64,000 bases of DNA from NCBI GenBank assembly GCA_013817245.1, contig JACDDA010000001.1:248001-312000 (forward strand), given 5' to 3'. The position numbers were made by a program, and so were the translations under genes. This document shows positions 43,887 through 53,700 of the stretch, in pieces (the first letter of the stretch is position 1; the number at the start of each line of letters is the position of its first letter). The notes under the pieces were generated by a model, which was not told the origin of the DNA, made no database searches, and saw only the letters and a program-made list of their open reading frames with translations. Source of the stretch: Gammaproteobacteria bacterium. GTDB lineage: Bacteria; Pseudomonadota; Gammaproteobacteria; HTCC5015.

Positions 43887-44598
43887 CTATCCATCCCTCC
43901 GTAAGACTCATCGTTTCTAACTCTAACCGCATGATGGCACGCGGATAATCTTTGGTGCGGATGTCTACCGCTTGCCAACGAATATGCCAACTCATTTTTT
44001 CTAATTGCTGAACATAGGCCAGCATATCTAAATAACTACCTTCAACTTCTAATTCAAAACGATGCCGATACACATTAGGCAACGTTGGCTTATCCGCTGG
44101 CGGAGTGTCGCCGACCGTGGTGATATTGATGGCTTGGTTGTCAGTTAAAAACACGGGTAAAGATTTTTTTAATTCTATTCTTAGTAGACTTAAACTGTTT
44201 TGAGCTTGGAGCATATCTCGCAGTGCTTTAACCATTTGTTGCGACGACACAAATGACAAAGCTTTGCTTTCCAATTCTTTATCTATGCGCTGCATTTCAA
44301 TTTCTAATTGCGCTAGATGTTGACGTTCACGCGCCGTGGGATCTTGTGCAAGTTTTTCTCGTAGTGCGGTTTGCAGAACTATTTGTTGTTTTAATTTATT
44401 CTCAATGTCAGCAATTTTTGCTGCATTATTTTTGCGTGCTTGAAGTTGATCTGACAATAAAGCCTGATCCCACAGAAACAATACAATCAATGCTCCGCTT
44501 ACCGCGATAATCAGTCGCTCTCTAAAACTCAACGCGTTGATTTTATGCGTGTATTCGGTGTATTTTTTACGTCCGGATAAGCTTCTGAATAAGTTCAT
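43879..44598 (-). CDS. mshJ: MSHA biogenesis protein MshJ (PilO-like)
   Basis: A 239-residue bitopic protein: short cytoplasmic start, one membrane helix (about 30-48), a coiled coil at about 50-115 (LEIEMQRIDKELESKALSF) and a ferredoxin-like C-terminal domain (about 150-235) as in PilO. It forms the alignment complex with the PilM/PilN-like proteins of the two genes upstream, transmitting between motor and secretin. Overlaps both neighbours. Confidence 0.9.
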   Translation of the reverse strand: MNLFRSLSGRKKYTEYTHKINALSFRERLIIAVSGALIVLFLWDQALLSDQLQARKNNAAKIADIENKLKQQIVLQTALREKLAQDPTARERQHLAQLEIEMQRIDKELESKALSFVSSQQMVKALRDMLQAQNSLSLLRIELKKSLPVFLTDNQAINITTVGDTPPADKPTLPNVYRHRFELEVEGSYLDMLAYVQQLEKMSWHIRWQAVDIRTKDYPRAIMRLELETMSLTEGWIGV

Positions 44599-45242
44599 TT
44601 CGTCTTATTCTCCTTAATCCAAGCGATCATTTTTAATTCTTCATCTTTAATCGTTTCAGTAGCTAAAACGAAATTAAGTTGGCCGCTATTCTTTTCATCG
44701 CGCATCGCCATTACGGTACGAAAATCACGACCATTAAAACCAACCGAACGGCTTAAGTCTGCCAAAAACTGTGGCAAAGCACTTGCACTGGAGGTCGCGC
44801 CTTCGATTAATAATTCATTGCCTTTGCTATGAATATAAAAATGATCTACCCATAACCCCATTGGCACTTGTTCCGCCAAACCTTTTAACAACACTGAAAA
44901 TTGAGCTTGTGGTTCTTCCATAGGTTGTTGAATGTGACTTAACAACAGACGTTTGCGTTCCATACGCAATTCAGCAGCACGCACCGAACGCTGCATAGAA
45001 ACATCTACTTTTTGTGTTTGGATGGCGGCTTGCATGGTTTGCACATCGTGCTCCATTGCCGTCAGAGATTCTTGATACGCTTGTGCGTGAGCGTTTCTAG
45101 AATAATTAAACGCCGCCAAGCTGGCAGAAGTAATAACAATAAATAATAAACTTCCCGCCAATAACAAAAATATATGTTGCGCAGATAACTGAATGATGGG
45201 TGCGCGAAATTGGTCTTGGTAAAAATTAATGTGCTGTTTCAT
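44595..45242 (-). CDS. mshI2: MSHA biogenesis protein MshI2 (PilN-like)
   Basis: A 215-residue protein with the PilN pattern: cytoplasmic start MKQHINFYQDQFR (the INFY element binds the PilM-like partner), a membrane helix at about 27-48, a coiled region and a periplasmic ferredoxin-like domain with LLKGLAEQVPMGLWVDHFYI. It overlaps the PilM-like gene before it and mshJ after it by 4 bases each. In Vibrio cholerae only mshI is named; the split nomenclature mshI1/mshI2 follows other marine gammaproteobacteria. Confidence 0.85.
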   Translation of the reverse strand: MKQHINFYQDQFRAPIIQLSAQHIFLLLAGSLLFIVITSASLAAFNYSRNAHAQAYQESLTAMEHDVQTMQAAIQTQKVDVSMQRSVRAAELRMERKRLLLSHIQQPMEEPQAQFSVLLKGLAEQVPMGLWVDHFYIHSKGNELLIEGATSSASALPQFLADLSRSVGFNGRDFRTVMAMRDEKNSGQLNFVLATETIKDEELKMIAWIKENKTK

Positions 45243-46210
45243 GCGGCCACCTCTTTTTCTAAAGCCGCCGCACGTGTTGCCATACCCATTAGCACACAGG
45301 TGTCTAAATTAATTTTGTCTGGCAAAACCAAACGTGAAAACGGCAAAGTGGCTGTATTAAAAGGCAATAATTGCATATTTAAATTGCGCAACATTTGCGT
45401 TAAACGCTCATCTTCTAATGCTGGTGCTAATAAGGAAATTTTGGGTGGTGCTTGTTTGAAATTAACTTCAAAAAAATCTAATGAGCGCTGTACTTCTAAC
45501 ACCAGACGATCTAACCAGGCGTTATCGACACTGCCGGCTTGCATAGCATCTGCATGACCCCAATCTAAACGACGGCTAATATGAAACAGTCCTTGTTTAA
45601 TCATCACCAACAAACCTTCATGCGCATTCAACATGACAGCTAACACACCATTCTCATGGCCATTTTCTATTTGCTGTAGTTGTTGCACCAAACTATGACG
45701 ACAAGCCAACTCCGCAACATCAATCACGTCAGGTTGTAAGCCGCTGGCTAATAAACCATCCAGTCGAAGCTGAATAACATCACGATGAGCAACAGCTGCA
45801 AAATAACGATGCTCGCCTTCAATTACACGACCCGGACTTTCAAATACTTCGATCACTGCTTGATCAAGCGCAAAAGGTAAAAATTCACGTAACTTCCAAC
45901 CAGCAGCTGCGCGCAACTCTATTGGTGATAATTTCGGTAAGGCAAGTTGATGTAATTGATAATCTGAAAACGGCAACGCCAAGTGAACACGTGCGCCGCG
46001 CAATTGTTGTTTATTAACCCATGCAGCTAAAACGTCTGCCCACTCCATCGATTCGCAGGCTAATTGATGAATTTCACAGGCCGTTTTACTGTTAGGTGTA
46101 GCAGGAACACCGTGCAATACCGCCAGCATTAAACCGTGCTCAGCGAAACTTAACGCCACGTGCGCTTTATTCGTTGTCGGTTTTTGCCATTTTTTCCACA
46201 CAGCCTGCAT
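45239..46210 (-). CDS. mshI1: MSHA biogenesis protein MshI1 (PilM-like)
   Basis: A 323-residue cytoplasmic protein of the PilM/actin-like ATPase group, first gene of the visible MSHA operon. Recognisable parts are the start KAHVALSFAEHGLMLAVLHG, VHLALPFSDYQLHQLALPKL and AAGWKLREFLPFALDQAV, which follow the MshI pattern. It recruits the INFY motif of the MshI2 protein to the inside of the inner membrane. AGGA about five bases upstream supports the ATG at 46210. No mshH/csrD gene precedes it in this window. Confidence 0.88.
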   Translation of the reverse strand: MQAVWKKWQKPTTNKAHVALSFAEHGLMLAVLHGVPATPNSKTACEIHQLACESMEWADVLAAWVNKQQLRGARVHLALPFSDYQLHQLALPKLSPIELRAAAGWKLREFLPFALDQAVIEVFESPGRVIEGEHRYFAAVAHRDVIQLRLDGLLASGLQPDVIDVAELACRHSLVQQLQQIENGHENGVLAVMLNAHEGLLVMIKQGLFHISRRLDWGHADAMQAGSVDNAWLDRLVLEVQRSLDFFEVNFKQAPPKISLLAPALEDERLTQMLRNLNMQLLPFNTATLPFSRLVLPDKINLDTCVLMGMATRAAALEKEVAA

Positions 46211-46453
46211 CCTTTCCTATTATGTTGCTTCCCTAATCGCTCTAATCCTCAGAGCTTGCGCTTTACAGCGGCATCGCCGCCTACTTCTTGACACTTTTAT
46301 GTCAGTGTTCGTTAATTCCTTTAGGTAATGAAGTCACTAGAACCGTTTTAATGCCGTGTTATAGTAAGCGCCCGGTTAACAGTTCCTTGGCAACTTACCG
46401 GAAAAACCGCGAAATCATCGCAACCTAATCACGATAACCTGCAGGTTCGACCA
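46211..46453. promoter_or_regulatory. Divergent promoter region of the MSHA operon and the MDR gene
   Basis: A 243-base gap between divergent genes. Two elements are visible on the plus strand: a TTGACA at about 46288 inside the small palindrome TGACACTTTTATGTCA, and a TATAGT at about 46360 in GTGTTATAGT that would suit a -10 box for the MDR gene. The minus-strand MSHA promoter should also be here; I could not identify it with confidence. Confidence 0.4.
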
Positions 46454-47404
46454 ATGCGCGCCATGGTGCTTAAATTTTACGGCGGCCCCGAAGCCTTCGT
46501 ACTCGAAAATCTTCCTACGCCTATCGCAGGAGATGATGAATTACTTATCAAGATTCACGCCAGTTCTGTAAATCCTTCTGATGTCAAAATTCGGCGCGGC
46601 GATATTAAAATTTTTTCGGGTAAACGTTATCCGAAGATTTCAATCTTGGGGTACGACATTGCCGGTGAAGTGGTTGAAGTCGGCAAGAATGTGCAGGGCT
46701 TTCGTACCGGTGATGCGGTTTATGCTTTATCACAAGGCAAACAAGGCGGTGGTTATGCCGAATACGTGGCGCTGCCCGCTAAACAAGTCGCACACAAACC
46801 GCATAATTTAGATTTTCTACAAGCTGCAAGCGTACCGCTAGGCGCACTCACTGCGTGGCAAGCACTCAAATTTAGCCATCGCACACTGGCTGGCCACGAC
46901 ATACTTATTAATGGTGCCTGTGGCGGTGTTGGTATTTATGCCGTGCAGCTCGCGAAACACCTAGGCGCCAATATTACGGCGGTCGCGCATCCTGAACATC
47001 AACAACTGATGCGGGATTTTGGCGCTGATCGTGTGTTGGATTACAGTGTTGACGACTTTATGCACTATGCCGGTTCGTATGATTTAATTTTTGATGTCGC
47101 CGCAAAACGCAGTTATGCAGAATGTAAATCCAAACTTAAACCCAAAGGTCGCTATCTCACCACGGTACCAAATAATTTCACGATGTTGCATATTGTTATG
47201 ACGCATTTACGTCCTGGCAAAAAAGCCGCCTTTTTAATAGCGGCCGCAGAAGGCTCGCGTCTCGCTGAAATTTCGCAACTCATTGAAAAAAATATCTTAC
47301 GCCCCATCGTCGACCAAGTGTTTCCCTTAGAACAAATTGGCGCAGCCCAAACCTATTACGAAACTGGTAACACCCAAGGACGTAATGTCATCCAAATCAT
47401 TTAA
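46454..47404 (+). CDS. NAD(P)-dependent alcohol dehydrogenase / quinone oxidoreductase-like MDR protein
   Basis: A 316-residue medium-chain dehydrogenase/reductase without the catalytic zinc ligands of alcohol dehydrogenases. The GroES-like part carries LIKIHASSVNPSDVKIRRGD and ILGYDIAGEVVEVGKNVQGF; the nucleotide site is INGACGGVGIYAVQLAKHLG. The tail ETGNTQGRNVIQII is typical of reductases that release NADPH to quinones or enones. A single gene, divergent from the MSHA operon. Substrate unknown; a role in oxidative or electrophile stress is common for the family. Confidence 0.9.
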   Translation: MRAMVLKFYGGPEAFVLENLPTPIAGDDELLIKIHASSVNPSDVKIRRGDIKIFSGKRYPKISILGYDIAGEVVEVGKNVQGFRTGDAVYALSQGKQGGGYAEYVALPAKQVAHKPHNLDFLQAASVPLGALTAWQALKFSHRTLAGHDILINGACGGVGIYAVQLAKHLGANITAVAHPEHQQLMRDFGADRVLDYSVDDFMHYAGSYDLIFDVAAKRSYAECKSKLKPKGRYLTTVPNNFTMLHIVMTHLRPGKKAAFLIAAAEGSRLAEISQLIEKNILRPIVDQVFPLEQIGAAQTYYETGNTQGRNVIQII

Positions 47405-47437
47405 ACTTCGTGCTCAAAATATATTAGCGGATTAATT

Positions 47438-49501
47438 ATGTTTAGAACTCTTGTGCTTTTGCTCGTGTTCATCAGCACCTCTGTGCTTGCTGATGATGGA
47501 ACTAACCCCACTTCTTTAGAAGAAATCAAAGTCACTGCCGAAAAACGTGATCTATCGATCATGACACCCAAAACCCAACAGTTACTAAAAACGGCGGGCA
47601 CCCATGGCGATCCTTTAGTCGCGGTTTTTAGCTTGCCCGGCGTAACCTTTGTGAGTGATACACAAAGCGCGCCGGCCGTGCGTGGTGCTGCGCCCGAAGA
47701 CAATAGTTATGTGATCGATTTTATTCCGGCTAGTTATGTTTTCCATATGTTTGGCGACAGTATTTTTAATGAAAATGTTATTTATGATTTTGATTTAATC
47801 CCAGCTGCATTTGGCAATGAATACGCGAATGCCACCGGCGCGGTGATTGATGTAACGTTACGTAATCCAAAACAAACGGATTTTACGGCAACTTTAGATT
47901 GGAGTTTTTTACGCACCGGCGTTTTAATTGAAAGTGCGCTCAGTGAAAACCAAGCATTTTATGCTTCTTATCGGCGCAGTTTAATTGACCAATTTTATCC
48001 AGAAAGCGAACAAGACAAGCTCGAAAAAGAAGAAGGTATAAAAGTTAATAGCTTGCCCGTTTCAACAGACTATCAAGTTAAATATCGCTGGATGGCTAGC
48101 GACCAACATAATGTTAGCGTGGTCTTAGCCGGTGCTAGCGATGAGGTCGCTGCTACTTTAAAACAAAATTCTAATGATGTGTTGCGTGATCCCGATTTAT
48201 TAGGCTTCGCTAAAATTGCATTAGGATTTGATAGCCAAGGTTTAATTTGGGATTGGGATAGCGATCAATATCATACACAACTTAAAACCGCGCTTAGTCA
48301 TATCAATACGCAATATGCGGTTAGTTATGGCAGCGCGCAATATCAAAACACCGATGCCAACAGTACCATTTTAAAAACCGAACTGGGTTTTATTATTAAT
48401 GCGCAACATCAAGCCATTATTGGCGGCGGTTTTGATAATACCGATTATGCTTATACGCTAGACGCTAAAATTAGACCTTGCGGTTTTTTTGTAGCCGATT
48501 GCGCAACCACAGACGCGATCCGTTACACATTAAACGATCAGTTGACCATTAATACCGTAGATTTATATATTGAAGACCAATGGCAAATAACGTCACGCTT
48601 AAGTATTACGCCAGGATTACATTACAGCCAAGATGATTACTTAAAAGAAAATATTACTGAACCGCGAGTGCGCGCCCTATTTCGCATGACCGATGATTGG
48701 CGTATCACTGCCGCCTTCGGTCGTTATCATCAACGTCCGCAATTATTTGAAATATTACCGACGATTGGCAATCCTGAATTACATTCACCCAAAGCGACGC
48801 ATTATGTCGCGGGTCTAGAACATGATTTTTCTGATGGCTGGAGTTGGAAATCAGAAATTTATTATAAAAAACTTTATGACTTAGTCTTAAGTTTAGATCC
48901 TGCGACGGATCTTGATGCGGCTAATAACTATAGCAATGATGCTGCAGGCAAAGCGTACGGTGTAGAATTTTTCTTGAACAAAAACTTTACCGAACATTGG
49001 TATGGCTGGACTTCGTTAAGCCTTGCTAAAACCGAACGCCATAATGAACGCACAGGTGAAACGCGTCCGTTTGATTACGATAAACCGGTTATTTTAAATA
49101 TAGTGGCTAACTACCAATGGAATCCTAATTGGTTACTGGGAATTAAATGGAGTGTGCAAAGTGGCACTTTATATACACCGATTGTAGATGTGCAAACGAA
49201 CGCTAACAATCCTGCGATAATTGATCCGATCTACGGCGAGATTAATTCCGAACGCTTGCCGTTTTATCATCGTTTAGATATTCGCTTAGAACGAAATTTT
49301 AATTTTCCACGTAATCAATTATCTTTATTTGTGGATTTATTAAACGCGTATGGTCAACGCAATGTCGATGGCTATTATTTATCATCCAATGGCAATAGCA
49401 CGGAGTCAGCTACTCCTGATGGTTTTGGCCAAAATGTGCCGGTTTCAGCTACCGAAGGCATAGGATTTTTCCCTTCGATTGGCGTAAAAATGACCTTCTG
49501 A
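47438..49501 (+). CDS. TonB-dependent receptor plug-containing outer-membrane protein
   Basis: A 687-residue receptor. Signal peptide about 1-18 (STSVLA-DDG), TonB-box-like LEEIKVTAEKRD, plug domain (about 40-150) with VFSLPGVTFVSDTQSAPAVRG, and a beta barrel ending in the aromatic GVKMTF. The plug differs from the first receptor in this window: the usual LRGPQGTLYG turn is replaced by LIPAAFGNEYANATGAVIDV, as in the group of CirA/OMR-like receptors that take unknown ligands. It starts 33 bases after the MDR gene and may be co-transcribed with it. Confidence 0.88.
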   Translation: MFRTLVLLLVFISTSVLADDGTNPTSLEEIKVTAEKRDLSIMTPKTQQLLKTAGTHGDPLVAVFSLPGVTFVSDTQSAPAVRGAAPEDNSYVIDFIPASYVFHMFGDSIFNENVIYDFDLIPAAFGNEYANATGAVIDVTLRNPKQTDFTATLDWSFLRTGVLIESALSENQAFYASYRRSLIDQFYPESEQDKLEKEEGIKVNSLPVSTDYQVKYRWMASDQHNVSVVLAGASDEVAATLKQNSNDVLRDPDLLGFAKIALGFDSQGLIWDWDSDQYHTQLKTALSHINTQYAVSYGSAQYQNTDANSTILKTELGFIINAQHQAIIGGGFDNTDYAYTLDAKIRPCGFFVADCATTDAIRYTLNDQLTINTVDLYIEDQWQITSRLSITPGLHYSQDDYLKENITEPRVRALFRMTDDWRITAAFGRYHQRPQLFEILPTIGNPELHSPKATHYVAGLEHDFSDGWSWKSEIYYKKLYDLVLSLDPATDLDAANNYSNDAAGKAYGVEFFLNKNFTEHWYGWTSLSLAKTERHNERTGETRPFDYDKPVILNIVANYQWNPNWLLGIKWSVQSGTLYTPIVDVQTNANNPAIIDPIYGEINSERLPFYHRLDIRLERNFNFPRNQLSLFVDLLNAYGQRNVDGYYLSSNGNSTESATPDGFGQNVPVSATEGIGFFPSIGVKMTF

Positions 49502-49613
49502 TAGGCCCAATCAGCAGTATCTCTCGTATGTTATAAGCACTTACTGTAAGCTGCGCGCCTTCATCTTATAGCTTCAGCGCCGCTGTACTTCATTATTGGT
49601 AAGGATCTCAGTC

Positions 49614-50936
49614 ATGACATTTGCTTCTTTAGGTTTATCTGAACCTTTACTTCGTGCCGTCAGCGAAAAAAATTACACCGAACCATCGCCCATTCAAATT
49701 AAAGCTATTCCTGCCGTATTAGCGGGACGTGATGTGATGGCGGCGGCACAAACCGGCACCGGCAAAACCGCAGGTTTTACTTTGCCGTTATTACAACGCT
49801 TAAGTGAAAACAATGCTGCGCATGCGCCGAATTCAGTGCGCGCATTAATTTTAACACCGACACGCGAATTGGCTGCTCAAGTAGGCGAAAGCGTTAAATA
49901 TTACGGTAAACATTTGCCGCTGCGCTCGATGGTGGTTTTTGGTGGTGTAAAAATTAATCCGCAAATGATGCAATTACGGCGCGGCGTTGATGTGTTGGTT
50001 GCCACACCCGGCCGCTTATTAGATTTGTTTCAACAAAATGCAGTAAAACTTAATCAAGTGCAGATTTTAGTATTAGACGAAGCTGATCGCATGTTAGACA
50101 TGGGGTTTATCAATGACATTAAAAAAATCCTCGTCGCGTTACCGAAACAACGCCAAAATTTAATGTTCTCTGCTACTTTTTCGGATGATATTCGTCGTTT
50201 AACGCAAGGCTTATTAAACAATCCAGTGGAGATTGAAGTCAGTCCGCGTAATGCTGCGGCCAATACCGTTACACAATGGGTGCATCCCGTTGATAAAAGT
50301 CGCAAAGCTGCCTTGCTCAGTCATTTGTTAATTAATAATAGTTGGAATCAAATCTTAGTTTTTTCGCGAACCAAACATGGCGCCAATCATTTAACCGAAA
50401 AATTAAACAAAGATGGCATTAAAGCCACCGCAATTCACGGCAACAAAACTCAATCAGCGCGCACCAAAGCATTAGCCGATTTTAAAAGTGGTAAAGTTCG
50501 TGTATTGGTTGCGACCGATATTGCTGCTCGCGGTTTAGATATTAGTCAATTACCCATGGTGATTAATTTTGATCTGCCCAACATAGCCGAAGATTATGTG
50601 CATCGTATCGGTCGCACCGGTCGTGCAGGTGCCGATGGCCAAGCCTTTTCACTGGTTAGCGCCGATGAAAAAGATTATTTATCCAGCATTGAAAAATTAA
50701 TTCGTCAAACTTTGTTACGCAAAGTGGTAGATGGTTATGAACCGAATCACAATGTGCCGCAAACACCCGCCGGCGATAAAGCCAGACCACGTTCACAAGC
50801 AAGACCTAATAGCCCGAAAAAACCCGCGTCACAAGCACCGCGCTCGGCAAAACCTGCTGCGCCCAATCAACGCCGCACTACCACTTCTGCAAAACCACAA
50901 AACAGAAAACCAAAACCCCAAGGTCGCAAACCTTAA
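49614..50936 (+). CDS. rhlE: DEAD-box RNA helicase, RhlE type
   Basis: A 440-residue ATP-dependent RNA helicase. Motifs in order: Q motif with [22 protein letters not shown], Ia [68 protein letters not shown] and [14 protein letters not shown]. The Pro/Lys/Arg-rich tail (about 375-440) probably binds RNA. ARGLDI plus the short N-terminus point to RhlE. ATG 49614 is used because AAGGA lies upstream; an open TTG at 49596 would contain that site. Confidence 0.93.
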   Translation: MTFASLGLSEPLLRAVSEKNYTEPSPIQIKAIPAVLAGRDVMAAAQTGTGKTAGFTLPLLQRLSENNAAHAPNSVRALILTPTRELAAQVGESVKYYGKHLPLRSMVVFGGVKINPQMMQLRRGVDVLVATPGRLLDLFQQNAVKLNQVQILVLDEADRMLDMGFINDIKKILVALPKQRQNLMFSATFSDDIRRLTQGLLNNPVEIEVSPRNAAANTVTQWVHPVDKSRKAALLSHLLINNSWNQILVFSRTKHGANHLTEKLNKDGIKATAIHGNKTQSARTKALADFKSGKVRVLVATDIAARGLDISQLPMVINFDLPNIAEDYVHRIGRTGRAGADGQAFSLVSADEKDYLSSIEKLIRQTLLRKVVDGYEPNHNVPQTPAGDKARPRSQARPNSPKKPASQAPRSAKPAAPNQRRTTTSAKPQNRKPKPQGRKP

Positions 50937-50950
50937 AAATGTAAATCGAA

Positions 50951-51433
50951 TTAAAAACCGGCTTCTGCTGCAAGATCTTGCGCAATTTTCGCCGGCGTAT
51001 CATTGGGAGCATAACGTTTGCGCACGTCGCCCTGCGCATCTACCCAAAATTTTGTGAAATTCCATTTAATAGATTCAGTACCTAAAATACCTTTTTTCGC
51101 TTTTTTTAAATGCTCATACAAAGGATGCGCATGTTCGCCATTGACATCAATTTTTGCAAACATCGGGAAGCTCACATTAAAGCGCGTCGTGCAAAAGTTT
51201 TTTATTTCGGCTTCTTCGCCAGGCTCTTGATGACCAAATTGATCGCATGGAAAACCTAAGACTACCAAGCCTTTGCTTTTATATTGTTGGGACAAGGTTT
51301 CTAGGCCTTCATACTGTGGCGTAAAACCACATTTACTCGCAACATTTACAATCAATAAATGTTTGCCTTTGTAAGGCGCTAACGTGGCTTCTTCGCCATC
51401 TATCGTAATCAATGGAATATCATAAAGACTCAT
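50951..51433 (-). CDS. Glutathione peroxidase family protein (BtuE-like)
   Basis: A 160-residue thioredoxin-fold peroxidase. The peroxidatic Cys is in NVASKCGFTPQYEGL, the Gln in VLGFPCDQFGHQEP and the Trp in KWNFTKFWVDAQG, giving the Cys-Gln-Trp catalytic triad. A second Cys in the FPCDQFG motif allows a thioredoxin-linked mechanism common in bacteria. It removes hydrogen or lipid peroxides in the cytoplasm. The stop lies 14 bases from the convergent helicase gene with no clear terminator between. Confidence 0.93.
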   Translation of the reverse strand: MSLYDIPLITIDGEEATLAPYKGKHLLIVNVASKCGFTPQYEGLETLSQQYKSKGLVVLGFPCDQFGHQEPGEEAEIKNFCTTRFNVSFPMFAKIDVNGEHAHPLYEHLKKAKKGILGTESIKWNFTKFWVDAQGDVRKRYAPNDTPAKIAQDLAAEAGF

Positions 51434-51490
51434 ACAGGATTCCTTTTGCTGCGCTGAATTTCCAGGTATTCATATTAATAAAATATTGAG

Positions 51491-51970
51491 CTATTTTTTA
51501 TCCGGTGCGCCGGTTTCTTTTTTATCAACAATAATTTTGTACACTTTAAAGACTGAGCAGTGCCAGCCACAGCGCACAGTTTGATAGACAATCGTACCTT
51601 CACCTTGGTACGCAACAATCATCCGTGCTGTGTCATTGCCACGGTGAAACGGAATAAATGCTTTGCCCGTCAGATGAGCGCGGCGCGTGGTAGGCTGGCC
51701 AATCAAAGCAACCACTTCTTTATCTGTCATATTGATTTTTATTTTAGAAAATTTACTGCCAGCAGTAATTTTGCCTTCTATACCACCATCGGCATTAACC
51801 GTACCGCGTGCCGTTTTAGCTGTTTTAGCCGGTTTTTGAGCAGCTGTAGTGCTTGCCTCATTCTGCGTAGGTGCCGCTTCTGGTTTTGCTGAACGACTGC
51901 ACCCATTTAAAATAAACAGTGCTGTCACACTTATTAATCCCAATTGAATATATTTTTTAGTATTACGCAT
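51491..51970 (-). CDS. BamE/SmpA-domain lipoprotein
   Basis: A 159-residue outer-envelope lipoprotein with lipobox ILNGCSRS at residue about 24. A low-complexity Ala/Lys/Thr linker (about 28-55) leads to a small domain with INMTDKEVVALIGQPTTR, the pattern of SmpA/OmlA/BamE-type folds (helix pair then IGxP). The domain ends VYQTVRCGWHCSVFKVYKI, with two Cys that may form a disulfide. It is not the canonical BamE (longer linker, different sequence) and its partner is unknown. Confidence 0.8.
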   Translation of the reverse strand: MRNTKKYIQLGLISVTALFILNGCSRSAKPEAAPTQNEASTTAAQKPAKTAKTARGTVNADGGIEGKITAGSKFSKIKINMTDKEVVALIGQPTTRRAHLTGKAFIPFHRGNDTARMIVAYQGEGTIVYQTVRCGWHCSVFKVYKIIVDKKETGAPDKK

Positions 51971-52011
51971 GTTGATACTCCGTTAAATTAATAAATAAAA
52001 TCTAATATTCA

Positions 52012-53469
52012 TTACTCGCTTTTTTTCCAAGCAGGCGCGTTTAAGCGCCGTCTACCATCACTCGACATCATCACATCTTTTTCATCTAAGGCTTCTTTAT
52101 CCCACAGCTGACAGGTTACTTGTTTATGTTTTTGATCTAGGCCTTCGCAATAATTTGTATATTCACATAAACGTACTTGTTGACCAAAACCGGTTTTAAT
52201 TTTAATAAACCAATCAGGATCTGCCATCGCTTGCCGAGCTAAGCCAATGATATCGGCTTGGTTCGTGGCTAATAAATTTTCTGCTTGCGTAAAATTATGA
52301 ATGCCGCCGGCTACTACAATCGGGGTCCTTAAACCCGCGGCGCGCACTGCGTGATGAATCGCTGCGGTCGCTTCCACGTTTCGCCCAAAGGGGCCAAATT
52401 CATCAGAAATATTTTGTGGCATGCATTCATAACCACTAGGACCCGTGTATGGATACGCCGCACTTCCCACTTTAGGTTGTTTAGCATCATCAAATTTTCC
52501 GCCGCGTGATAAAGATAAAAAATCCATACCAGCTTTGGCAAATTCAACCCCGAAATAAATCGCATCTTCAACGTGATTGCCTTGGTCTATAATTTCATCG
52601 CTTAAAAAACGACAGCCTACCGTGTAATTGTTACCAACACGTTCACGAACACGGCGAAATACTTCTAGGGGTAGGCGCGCGCGTTGTTCACGCACACCGC
52701 CATAACCATCTGTGCGCGTGTTTTTTGCTGAAATAAAAGAGGCCATAGTATAAGCATGAGCGTAATGCAGTTCTACGCCATCAAAATTAGCGCGTTGCGC
52801 GCGTTCTGCTGCGCTGGCAAACAAATCTGGCAATACGGTGGGCAACGCCTTGATATGGGGCAATTCAAGATCAGTCACGCGTTCGCGATAACCCATACGC
52901 AAACTTTCTAATTCACGTTCATTTAATATAGTATCCAATGCATCATCTTTAAGACTCGCTAAATGCTCGCGGATTTTTTCTTCTGGCCAATTTTGCGCGC
53001 CGAGTTTTTCACGATGCTCATCGGTTATTGTTAAAAACCGCTGAAAATATTTAGCCACATCGGGACGTCGACGGATGTTTAAGAAATCGATAATTTGAAT
53101 AAATAATTTTGTTTGACCCGCACTCGCGCGCTGCACCGTTTGTGTTAGTTCTTGTAAACCTGCGATAAAACGATCATCACCAATGCGTAACAAAGGGCCA
53201 CTCGGCACATCACGAATACCCGTCGCTTCAATCACAATCGCGCCGGGTTGTCCTTGCGCAAAACGCTCATACCAGGCTAGCACTTCATCAGTGACATACC
53301 CCTCTTCATTGGAACGCCACGGCACCATCGCAGGAATCCACGTGCGTTGCTCAAGACGGGTCGCGCCCACTTGAATAGGCGTAAACAATCGCGAAGCCGC
53401 CGCTTCTTCCCGTGTCGGCCAATATCCGGGCTGGGGATGAAACATAATTTTTTGGGGCGGTTTCCACAT
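52012..53469 (-). CDS. NADH:flavin oxidoreductase, Old Yellow Enzyme family
   Basis: A 485-residue FMN protein made of a single TIM barrel without the FeS/FAD extension of 2,4-dienoyl-CoA reductases. Conserved parts are GVELHYAHAYTMASFISAKN followed by TRTDGYGG (His pair and loop), PIVVAGGI with the phosphate-binding loop and IGLARQAMADPDW. The C-terminus has a Cys cluster (LCEYTNYCEG and TCQLWDK) that could bind metal or an iron-sulfur cluster; a classic CxxCxxxC is not complete. Function probably reduction of an activated alkene. The start is taken from the open frame; upstream Met options are few. Confidence 0.88.
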   Translation of the reverse strand: MWKPPQKIMFHPQPGYWPTREEAAASRLFTPIQVGATRLEQRTWIPAMVPWRSNEEGYVTDEVLAWYERFAQGQPGAIVIEATGIRDVPSGPLLRIGDDRFIAGLQELTQTVQRASAGQTKLFIQIIDFLNIRRRPDVAKYFQRFLTITDEHREKLGAQNWPEEKIREHLASLKDDALDTILNERELESLRMGYRERVTDLELPHIKALPTVLPDLFASAAERAQRANFDGVELHYAHAYTMASFISAKNTRTDGYGGVREQRARLPLEVFRRVRERVGNNYTVGCRFLSDEIIDQGNHVEDAIYFGVEFAKAGMDFLSLSRGGKFDDAKQPKVGSAAYPYTGPSGYECMPQNISDEFGPFGRNVEATAAIHHAVRAAGLRTPIVVAGGIHNFTQAENLLATNQADIIGLARQAMADPDWFIKIKTGFGQQVRLCEYTNYCEGLDQKHKQVTCQLWDKEALDEKDVMMSSDGRRRLNAPAWKKSE

Positions 53470-53700
53470 CGTTTGCTACCTCTAATCCAACATTCGAAGG
53501 GCAGCAAAGGTAGCATGTATGCCTGCCAGGTGCATCTTACGTAGCGTTAAAAATCCACCCAAATCATTGCTTACATTAATTAAATTGTTCGGCAGTATGT
53601 TCCCGCACAAAACCGATAACCCGTTATTTAAATCAGAAAGTACGATGTGGGTTTCGTGGCAGAATATCGACTTAGCTCAATTCAATAGTTAGGATGCGTT

